NCBI GenBank assembly: GCA_035544515.1
Contig: DATKEG010000056.1
Span: 1-6,888 of the forward strand
Length of the DNA: 6,888 nucleotides
Origin: DATKEG01 sp035544515
GTDB taxonomy: Bacteria; Acidobacteriota; Vicinamibacteria; Fen-336
Reading direction: 5' to 3'
This document shows, piece by piece, positions 1-5,557 of the stretch. The position numbers and the translations under genes are program-made. Positions within the stretch are counted from its first letter, which is position 1, and each line of letters opens with the position of its first letter. The notes below the pieces were generated by a model. The model had not been told where the DNA came from and searched no databases. It saw only the letters and a list, made by a program, of their open reading frames with translations.

Positions 1-149
1 AGGAAGTGCTCCTGAACGCGAACGCGATCGTTTTGCAGCAGGACCTTCATCGATGGATCGACCGCCTTTCGATCTTGCGCAGCCCCCCAGATCGCACCAC
101 ACATGGTCCCTGCCATGACACACGCCCACACAACACGTTTACGGGTCAT
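1..149 (-). CDS. Secreted cupin-like protein, N-terminal part (3' end outside window)
   Basis: This gene starts with ATG at 149 and stays open to the window edge, giving 49 complete codons. The start is supported by a strong Shine-Dalgarno AGGAG at 161-157, seven bases upstream. Residues 1-24 form a typical Sec signal peptide: a basic n-region (TRKR), a hydrophobic stretch, and a likely cleavage after the Ala-Ala near residue 24. No convincing lipobox is present. The mature start, around DPSMKVLLQNDRVRVQEHF, resembles the opening strand of small periplasmic single-domain cupins (pattern K-V-L-x-E/Q-N-D-R-V-R-V), but the metal-binding histidine motifs that would prove a cupin lie outside the window. 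By my count 18 of its 49 codons end in A or T, well above the operon upstream. A 422-base gap separates it from that operon, so it is probably its own transcription unit. The coding call and secretion are firm; the cupin assignment is inference. Confidence 0.7.
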   Translation of the reverse strand, partial: MTRKRVVWACVMAGTMCGAIWGAAQDRKAVDPSMKVLLQNDRVRVQEHF

Positions 150-156
150 CGAGCCG

Positions 157-161
157 CTCCT
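157..161 (-). promoter_or_regulatory. Shine-Dalgarno site of the secreted cupin-like gene
   Basis: AGGAG sits inside the purine-rich run GGGAAAGGAG on the minus strand, seven bases before the ATG at 149. It fixes the start of a gene whose stop codon is outside the window. Confidence 0.7.
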
Positions 162-172
162 TTCCCGCCGTT

Positions 173-190
173 GTCGACCTGCAGGCCGAC
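173..190. repeat. 18-bp near-perfect palindrome in the leader of the cupin-like gene
   Basis: The sequence GTCGACCTGCAGGCCGAC pairs with itself except at one position. In RNA read from the minus strand that position becomes a G-U wobble, so a 7-bp stem with a UGCA loop could form about 25 bases before the start codon, just upstream of the Shine-Dalgarno site. As DNA it could equally be an operator for a dimeric regulator. Neither role is proven; a chance palindrome in GC-rich DNA is possible. Confidence 0.3.
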
Positions 191-421
191 CACTCTTTTT
201 GCTGCTCAGCTGCGCCCTCTGGCTGTAGGTCCGCCCAACACGTCAGTCACTTGACAAGATAACACAGGCAACGAGTGCGGCCGGAATCGGATGTGGTTGA
301 ACGCATTGAAGGTACGGCGGTGGCCGGCGCCAGGGTTGGCCAAGTTGTGTAATTCGATAAGGGTCGCCGCCGCCGATGCGTGGGTCGGCAGCCGCATTCC
401 AGTATCGGGTTGACGCCATGT

Positions 422-451
422 GCTCGCGCGAGCGGTGGGCCGGCGGCCGGC
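422..451. repeat. Two adjacent GC-rich inverted repeats
   Basis: A perfect 12-bp palindrome GCTCGCGCGAGC lies at 422-433, and a 5-bp stem with a 3-base loop (GCCGG-CGG-CCGGC) at 439-451. They lie 120-150 bases past the stop of the fused RodA-PBP gene. Neither has a T-run on either side, so a classical intrinsic terminator is not shown. Short palindromes are expected by chance in such GC-rich DNA. Confidence 0.25.
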
Positions 452-513
452 AGCAGACGCGGCTTGCGGCTCGGCCGGCTTCCGGGGGCACCTCGTTTCG
501 CACGCGACTCGAT

Positions 514-532
514 GGCCCGCGCAACGCGGTCC
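514..532 (-). terminator. Possible terminator stem downstream of the operon
   Basis: About 40 bases after the TGA at 574-572 the minus strand can form a stem of seven base pairs with one internal A-G mismatch and a TTG loop (core CCGCG-TTG-CGCGG). No U-tract follows, so this is only a candidate for slowing or stabilising the 3' end. Its position right after the last gene of the operon is the main argument. Confidence 0.25.
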
Positions 533-571
533 GACGCAAGAAGACGTGAGGGTCCGGCGTGGAGCAGGCGA

Positions 572-3500
572 TCAGGGTGCCGGCGGCGGAGTGGGCGCGG
601 CGGCCGGAGCGGGTGAGGGCGGTACCGCGGCGGCGGCGGCCGCCTTCGCCAGCTCTTCCGGCTTGCCGAACAGCTCGAGCTTGTGCATGGCGTTGATGAT
701 CTCGGCCGCGGCCGGCCCCGCGTTGAGCGCGCCGAGGCCGCCGCGCGGGATGACGAGGGCGAGGCCGAGACGCTTCGGGCTCGTCGGGCTGCACTCGGGT
801 TGGGCGGCGGGCTCGGCCAGCGCGACGAACCACGAGTGCGGCTTGCCGTAGACGCCGAACGGCACGTTCCAGGGCTTCTCCTCTTCGATCCCGATCGAGT
901 CCGCGGTCCCCGTCTTGCCGTAGACGCGCAGCCCGGGGGGGAGTCCGGGCTTGACGTAGAGCGAGCGGCCCGTGCCCCGCGTCATGACGGCCTGCATCCC
1001 GGAGAGGATCGGAGAGACGAGGTGCGGCTCGGGCAGCAACGCCGTCTGCTCGCAGGTGGCGCCCTTCTCCATCGAGGGCGGGCACTTCCGGTACACACCG
1101 CCGCCGCCGATCAGCGCCACCAGCCTCGCGGCCTGCGACACGCTCATCATCGAGGCGTGCTGGCCGAAGGCGGTGAGCGCGAGGTCGCGGCTGCCGGGCT
1201 TGCCCGGCGAGTACCACCCGCCGCCGAACCCCATCTCCAGGCCGTCGTCCACGAGCTGGTCGAAGGCCTCGGGGCCGAGCTGGAGGCCGAGCTGGCCGAA
1301 GTACACGTTGCAGCTCACGGCCAGGCCCTCCACGAACTCGGGGTGGCCGTGCGGGTCGTCGAGCGGGTGGTCGTGCACGGAGCGGTACCAGCCCGGCCTG
1401 GTGAAGAACGGGCCGTCGGCGTCGCGGTACACGCACGGGAAGGAGGGCCCGGCCTTCACCGGGCAGGACGTGGCGCCACCGAGCAGCCCGGCGCGCGCGG
1501 CCAACACGCTGGTGAAGACCTTCGCCGCCGAGCCGCCCTGGTAGACGCCCCGGAACCCGGTCTTGTCGGGCCAGGGCCCGTAGTATCCCGTGAACTTCGG
1601 GTCCCGCGTGTTGAACTGCGGGTCGTCCAGCCGCTTCAGGAACGACTCGTCGCCGGGATGGAAGTCGGGCCACTGCGCGCGGGCGAGCACCTCGCCCGTG
1701 CTCGCGTCGATCACGACCGCCGCCGCGGCCAGCCCCCGCGCCGCCGCGCGCTTGAGGATGTCGGACGTGGCCTGCTGCAGTCGTGCGTCGAGGGTGATGT
1801 GCGCGGTGCGCGAGTCCACGTCGGCCACGATCCGCGCCAGCTCGGCCTCGCGGTCGGCCGGGCCCGCGCGCAGGAGCGGCAGCAGCGGGGTGTAGTCGGG
1901 CGCGGGAAGGGGCAGGAGGCGCACGGGCGCGCCCCCGGCCATGGCCTCGGCGCGAGCGCGGTCCTCCGGCTGCTCCTCGTGGCTCGTCGCGATGAAGAGC
2001 AGCCGCTCGCCGCCCTCCGGCACCGCCGCGAGCCAGAGCGCCTTGCCGTCGGGCCTCTCCGGATAGCCACGGACCTTCGCCGCGAGCAGGCGCTCGAGCA
2101 TCCAGAGGGGACGGAGCACCACCGGGTCCGGCGGCCCGAGCAGCGTGCCCATGGCGTCCCCGAGCGGGTAGGTGCGGCGGCCCGCCTCGTCGGCTCCGGC
2201 GATGAGGCGGCCGTCGCGGTCGAGGATGGGCCCGCGCGGGATGCGCCGCGCGATCTCGTCGAGCCGCGGATCGTACCGCTCGGTGACCCGGCCCGCAGGG
2301 TAGCCGGGCTCGGGAGCGAGCGTGGTGACGGCGCCGCGCGTGCTCGTGCGGTCCGCGAGCACCACCCCCTCGACCACGGCCACGCCCGCGCCGCCCAGGA
2401 GCGCCAAGAGCACCGCGGCCAGCACGGCCAGCGTTCCGCGGCGCAGCTCGGCCAGCTCGCCGGTCAGCTCGCGGGCGCGCCCGTCCTCGGCCAGGCGCGC
2501 GAGCATGGCGGCGACGAGCACGAACGTCACCATGCTCGTCTTGCCGAACGACAGGAACGGCACGGGCACGCCGGTCAGGGGCAACATGCCGGTCGTCCCC
2601 GCGAAGATGACCAGCCACTGCGTCACCAGCAGCGTGGCCAGGCCGGCCGCGGTCACGGCGCGCTCGGGCGTGCGGTTGAGCGCGGCCACCACGAAACCCT
2701 GCCACGCGATCACGCCGAGGCAGATCAGGTACAAGACGAGGCCGATCGCGCCCAGCTCCTCCGCCAGGTGGGCCTGCACGAGGTCCGTGTGGCCGGCGGG
2801 CAGGCCGTAGGCCGGCGCGTACCCGAGCCCGCGGCCCTGGATGTAGCCCGCCGCGATGGCCCAGCGCGCCAGGGCGCCCTGGTCGCCGTTGGGCTCGGCG
2901 TTGGTCCAGGGATCGAGCCACATCTCCATGCGCAGCGCGACCTTGGGCGAGCCGGAGATCGCCGGGACCTGGACGGCGACCGTGACCAGGATCGCCACCA
3001 CCACCAGGGCCACGACCACCCAGCCCCCCGCGCGCGTGACCACGTAGAAGAGCGCGAGGAACACCAGGGAGAGGATCAGCAGGGGACCGAGGTCGTTGAT
3101 CAGGACGAAGGAGGCGAAGAGCAGCAGCAGCACGAGCACCGCGGGAACCAGCAGCCGCTGGCGCGGGAAGTCGAGGCCGAAGACCCGGTCGCGCTGGTGG
3201 CGCAGCTTGGCCGCGCGCCGGCCCAGGGAGTGGCCCAGGTAGAGGACGAAGGCGAGCTTGACCAGCTCCAGGGGCTGGAAACCGGCGAGGTTGATGAGCG
3301 TGTCCTCCGCCTCCTCGGTGCCGGTACCGAACAGCGCCAGCGCCAGGAAGACGATCACGATCAGGGCCGGCAGCACCGCGTGGAAGGGTCCAGTCAGCGC
3401 CACGGGATCCCTGGGCAGGAGGAGCACGAACGCCCCCGCCACGCCGGCCAGCGCGACCCCCCGCGCGAACTCGAGGCCCGGCCAGAGGCTCCGGTGGATG

Positions 3501-3814
3501 GGATCCCCGTAGCTCATCTGCAGCGCGAAACCCAGGGCGATGGCGGCCACGGTCGCGGGCAGGATGCCGTGGGCGGCGACGTTGACCCGGCCCCGGCGCG
3601 CGCTGACGAGGCGGCCGATCAGGAGCGCGGCGACGCCGCCCAGGAAGTAGAGCGTGGCCTGCACGGTCTCGGCCCGCACCCCCGCCACCGTCCGCAACTC
3701 GGTTCCGCCCAGCTCGGCGGCCTTGGCCAGGGCGTGGCCGACGCCGGCGTGGGCGCCGAGCGCGCCCAGCGCGGCCACGATCGCGATGCCCAGCAGCTCG
3801 ATGACGAGAGCCAT
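572..3814 (-). CDS. RodA/FtsW (SEDS) glycosyltransferase fused to class B PBP transpeptidase
   Basis: A 1080-residue membrane protein that joins, in one chain, a peptidoglycan polymerase and a cross-linking enzyme that are normally separate (RodA and PbpA/PBP2). Residues 1-440 are the SEDS part, with about 12 hydrophobic segments by eye. It contains the DLGP motif at 241-244 (D241 likely matches the conserved catalytic Asp), the loop GHTD at 341-344 followed by AEELG, and the signature PLTGVPVPFLSFG at 412-424. A charged, presumably cytoplasmic linker of about 20 residues follows (441-459), then a further membrane helix at 460-484 that takes the chain outside. The PBP part begins with the class B motif RGPILDRDG at 527-535. 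The transpeptidase domain (about 697-1050) has all three active-site motifs: SAAK (S762-K765), SCN (834-836) and KTGT (967-970). The tail 1056-1080 is Ala/Pro-rich. The ATG at 3814 is preceded by GAGGA, which overlaps the PP2C stop; the gap is 7 bases. The frame is open throughout, so both activities should be intact. Inferred role: cell-wall elongation. Confidence 0.93.
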   Translation of the reverse strand: MALVIELLGIAIVAALGALGAHAGVGHALAKAAELGGTELRTVAGVRAETVQATLYFLGGVAALLIGRLVSARRGRVNVAAHGILPATVAAIALGFALQMSYGDPIHRSLWPGLEFARGVALAGVAGAFVLLLPRDPVALTGPFHAVLPALIVIVFLALALFGTGTEEAEDTLINLAGFQPLELVKLAFVLYLGHSLGRRAAKLRHQRDRVFGLDFPRQRLLVPAVLVLLLLFASFVLINDLGPLLILSLVFLALFYVVTRAGGWVVVALVVVAILVTVAVQVPAISGSPKVALRMEMWLDPWTNAEPNGDQGALARWAIAAGYIQGRGLGYAPAYGLPAGHTDLVQAHLAEELGAIGLVLYLICLGVIAWQGFVVAALNRTPERAVTAAGLATLLVTQWLVIFAGTTGMLPLTGVPVPFLSFGKTSMVTFVLVAAMLARLAEDGRARELTGELAELRRGTLAVLAAVLLALLGGAGVAVVEGVVLADRTSTRGAVTTLAPEPGYPAGRVTERYDPRLDEIARRIPRGPILDRDGRLIAGADEAGRRTYPLGDAMGTLLGPPDPVVLRPLWMLERLLAAKVRGYPERPDGKALWLAAVPEGGERLLFIATSHEEQPEDRARAEAMAGGAPVRLLPLPAPDYTPLLPLLRAGPADREAELARIVADVDSRTAHITLDARLQQATSDILKRAAARGLAAAAVVIDASTGEVLARAQWPDFHPGDESFLKRLDDPQFNTRDPKFTGYYGPWPDKTGFRGVYQGGSAAKVFTSVLAARAGLLGGATSCPVKAGPSFPCVYRDADGPFFTRPGWYRSVHDHPLDDPHGHPEFVEGLAVSCNVYFGQLGLQLGPEAFDQLVDDGLEMGFGGGWYSPGKPGSRDLALTAFGQHASMMSVSQAARLVALIGGGGVYRKCPPSMEKGATCEQTALLPEPHLVSPILSGMQAVMTRGTGRSLYVKPGLPPGLRVYGKTGTADSIGIEEEKPWNVPFGVYGKPHSWFVALAEPAAQPECSPTSPKRLGLALVIPRGGLGALNAGPAAAEIINAMHKLELFGKPEELAKAAAAAAVPPSPAPAAAPTPPPAP

Positions 3815-3817
3815 GAC

Positions 3818-3823
3818 GTCCTC
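3818..3823 (-). promoter_or_regulatory. Shine-Dalgarno site of the SEDS-PBP gene, overlapping the PP2C stop codon
   Basis: On the minus strand the PP2C stop TGA runs directly into GAGGAC, followed by GTC and the ATG at 3814. The ribosome site therefore shares bases with the upstream stop codon, which favours translational coupling and decides the start. The frame stays open about 38 codons further upstream, but that stretch lies within the PP2C coding region and reads as unlike protein. Confidence 0.6.
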
Positions 3824-4724
3824 AGAACCCGGCGAGGCCGCGCAAGAGGAAGCCCAGCGCGGCGCCGAGCAGGAAGGGCAGGGTGGACCGGCGCAGCGCG
3901 GGCAGCGCGCCCCCCCGCATGTCGCCATGGCGTTCGGCCATCGGCACCTCGCCTTCCTGCCGGACGATCAGCGCCGTCACGTTGTCCCGCGCTCCGCGCT
4001 CCAGGGCGAGGGCGATCAGCGCGTCCGCCAGGTCCTCGGGCGGCGTGTGGGCGCGCCGCGCCTGCCGCAGCCTGTCGAAGAGCTCGTCCGAGCCGAGGGC
4101 GCCCGACAAGCCGTCGCTGCACATCAGGAGGAGCGCGCCGTGCTCGAGCGTGACCTCCAGGCGGTCGATCCACTCCTCGCCCTGGCGCTCCTGCCCGCCC
4201 AGGTCGCGCGTGACCTGGTTGCGGCCCTGGAGCCCTCCGGCCAGCCCCTGGCTGAGGCCCAGCCGCTCCTGCTCGGAGGCGGCCACCGTGTGGTCACGCG
4301 TGAGCTGCTCGCAGCCGGCCGCGCCCGCCAGGTACACGCGCGTGTCGCCCACGTGCGCGACGCGCCCGACGCCGCCCTCCAGGCGCAGGGCGGAGGCGAC
4401 GCAGCCCATCCCCTGCAGGTCGTGGCGCGACTTCGCCACGCGCAGGATGCGGTCGTTGGCCGCGAGCAACCCCCGCGCGGGGTCGCCGGTGTCGAGCAGG
4501 GCCTGGCGCGCCAGCTCCGCGGCCTGCCGTCCCGCGCGCTGCCCGCCCATGCCGTCGATCACCGCGAACAGGCCGAGGTCCGGCCGGCAGAGGAAGGCGT
4601 CCTCGTTCTCCGGGCGGACGGTGCCGCGGTGCGTGCGCGCGGCCGCGCAGAGCGACCGCCCGAAGAGCGGGCCCGTCCTCTCTTCCTGCCCCTGCGCGGC
4701 CTCGGGCGTTTCGATCGCGCTCAA
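3822..4724 (-). CDS. PP2C-family Ser/Thr protein phosphatase with C-terminal membrane anchor (PstP-like)
   Basis: A 300-residue Mn/Mg-dependent phosphatase expected to remove phosphate from Ser/Thr residues of kinase substrates or of the kinase itself. Motifs in order: RPENEDAF (37-44), AVIDGMGG (54-61, metal ligand D57), GMGCVA (105-110, where the family usually has GTT), HVGDTRVYL (124-132), LTRDHT (141-146), CSDGL (202-206, D204) and DNVTALIV (247-254, D247). The metal-binding aspartates are therefore present. After the catalytic domain a basic stretch leads into a hydrophobic segment at about 281-300 that ends the protein, so the enzyme is probably tail-anchored with its active site in the cytoplasm. 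Mycobacterial PstP by comparison has a membrane helix followed by an outside domain, which is absent here. No ATG or GTG lies in a suitable place. The likely start is TTG at 4724, whose bases overlap the upstream stop as TTGA, implying translational coupling; the start is less sure than the gene. Confidence 0.9.
   Translation of the reverse strand: MSAIETPEAAQGQEERTGPLFGRSLCAAARTHRGTVRPENEDAFLCRPDLGLFAVIDGMGGQRAGRQAAELARQALLDTGDPARGLLAANDRILRVAKSRHDLQGMGCVASALRLEGGVGRVAHVGDTRVYLAGAAGCEQLTRDHTVAASEQERLGLSQGLAGGLQGRNQVTRDLGGQERQGEEWIDRLEVTLEHGALLLMCSDGLSGALGSDELFDRLRQARRAHTPPEDLADALIALALERGARDNVTALIVRQEGEVPMAERHGDMRGGALPALRRSTLPFLLGAALGFLLRGLAGF
4721..4724 (-). promoter_or_regulatory. TTGA start-stop overlap coupling the FHA gene to the PP2C gene
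   Basis: The stop TGA of the DUF3662/FHA gene (4723-4721) overlaps a TTG (4724-4722) in the PP2C frame, the same arrangement as the common ATGA overlap. The only purine-rich patch upstream, GGGGAG, is about 20 bases away, so re-initiation by terminating ribosomes is the likeliest way to start. This assigns a rare TTG start by context, not by direct proof. Confidence 0.5.
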
Positions 4725-5554
4725 GTGCGGTCGATGGTGAGCTGCATCTCCCCGTTGGAGAGCGTGACCTGCACGGGGAAGTGGTCCACCGCGATCTGTC
4801 CGCCCTGCTGGACAAGCCGGCCGGCGACCTCGACCGGGTTGGCCTGCGAGAAGCGGCCGATGATGACGCCGCCTCCTCCCGCCTCGATCCAGAGGTGGCG
4901 CTTGTTGATCTTGCTGGCCGCGCCCGTGAGGGGCACGAAGCCGGGGGAGGCGGGCTGGTGCGGGCGGCCGAGCACCACGCGCGTGCCGCCGGTCACGGTC
5001 GTGGAGCCCTTCTCCCAGTTGACGCTCAGCCGCGAGCCGTCGGCCACCATCTCGGGCACGCGCTCGGTGGGCAGGTCGGTCAGGGAACGGGTCACGGGCT
5101 TGCCCACGCGCACGGTCATCTCCGCGGGGTCGGGCGCCGCCAGCCGCGCGGCCTCGGCGAAGTCGGCCTTGATCACGCCCGTGCCCGGGCGCACGTTGCC
5201 GCTCTCGTCGCGCAGCAGCCGCACGTTGAGCGGGCCCACCATCTCCGCCTTGAGGGTGGCCAGCTCCTTCTCCACCACGCCGCCCAGGTCGCGCACCAGC
5301 GTGCTCTCGAGCTTCTTGATGCGCGTCCAGTCCGCGATGTCGAGGAACACCGCGTAGTCGTTCCAGACGAGGGGGCCGCCGGTGGCCGTGCGGTTCGGGC
5401 ACTGCCGCATGACCTCCTTGACGGCCTTGGCCACCAGGAACGGATCGACGGCGATCTTGTGCGCGCGCTTCCAGGGATTGCGGCCGGCCTTGAGGGCCGG
5501 CCAGTCCACCTGGAAGGCGGAAGCGTCGTGTTCGTCCGGAGTGAGTCCCGCCAC
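4721..5554 (-). CDS. FhaA-like protein: DUF3662-type domain plus C-terminal FHA domain
   Basis: A 277-residue soluble protein with no membrane segment. Residues about 30-130 match the pattern of the FhaA N-terminal domain (DUF3662): a helix around VDPFLVAKAVKEVM, then PLVWNDYAVFL (61-71), a helix with KKLESTLVRDL, and GPLNVRLLRDE (108-117). Residues about 178-275 form a divergent FHA domain: GR at 196-197, NKRH at 217-220, N239-P240, and a closing strand VQVTLSNGEMQL. FHA domains bind phosphothreonine through a Ser in the SxxH motif; here that position appears to be Asn (N217), although the Gly-Arg, His and Asn are kept. The GTG start at 5554 lies 3 bases after the upstream stop and 8 bases after GAAGAGG (5569-5563). 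In mycobacteria FhaA is a substrate and partner of wall-synthesis kinases and contacts MurJ-type proteins; a similar adaptor role is inferred here. Confidence 0.8.
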   Translation of the reverse strand: MAGLTPDEHDASAFQVDWPALKAGRNPWKRAHKIAVDPFLVAKAVKEVMRQCPNRTATGGPLVWNDYAVFLDIADWTRIKKLESTLVRDLGGVVEKELATLKAEMVGPLNVRLLRDESGNVRPGTGVIKADFAEAARLAAPDPAEMTVRVGKPVTRSLTDLPTERVPEMVADGSRLSVNWEKGSTTVTGGTRVVLGRPHQPASPGFVPLTGAASKINKRHLWIEAGGGGVIIGRFSQANPVEVAGRLVQQGGQIAVDHFPVQVTLSNGEMQLTIDRT

Positions 5555-5557
5555 CGC

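Larger units (their letters stand above)
150..571. other. Intergenic region between the cell-wall operon and the cupin-like gene
   Basis: I see no credible gene in these 422 bases on either strand; the short open frames have no ribosome site and no family-like composition. The part at about 240-360 is visibly richer in A+T than the rest of the window and probably carries the promoter of the cupin-like gene, but I cannot define a good -35/-10 pair. The best -10-like hexamer on the minus strand is TATCTT at 261-256, without a good -35. The region also holds the palindrome at 173-190, inverted repeats at 422-451 and a stem at 514-532. Confidence 0.6.

Noticed and set aside
173..186. A 14-base match to the SalI-PstI part of a common cloning-vector polylinker
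   Set aside because: The flanking bases do not continue the polylinker on either side, and the match is explained by the local palindrome. I see no other vector sequence.
251..256. A perfect TTGACA -35 hexamer on the + strand
   Set aside because: No acceptable -10 hexamer is found 15-19 bases downstream, and no + strand gene follows.
256..261. A TATCTT -10-like hexamer on the minus strand upstream of the cupin-like gene
   Set aside because: It is in a plausible place, but no -35 element lies at a usual distance, so it is mentioned only as a possibility under the intergenic region.
206..397. A 63-codon minus-strand frame in the intergenic region
   Set aside because: It has no ribosome site, signal or recognisable composition, and lies where a promoter is expected.
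243..2921. An 892-codon minus-strand frame overlapping the PBP part
   Set aside because: It is the same strand in another frame, very rich in Arg, Ala, Gly and Pro, without motifs, while the competing frame holds SAAK, SCN and KTGT.
683..4153. A + strand open frame of more than 1,100 codons antisense to the fused SEDS-PBP gene
   Set aside because: Its translation is dominated by Arg, Gly, His, Gln and Glu with no family motifs. It mirrors the codon bias of the minus-strand gene, which has clear catalytic motifs; long antisense frames are expected in such GC-rich DNA.
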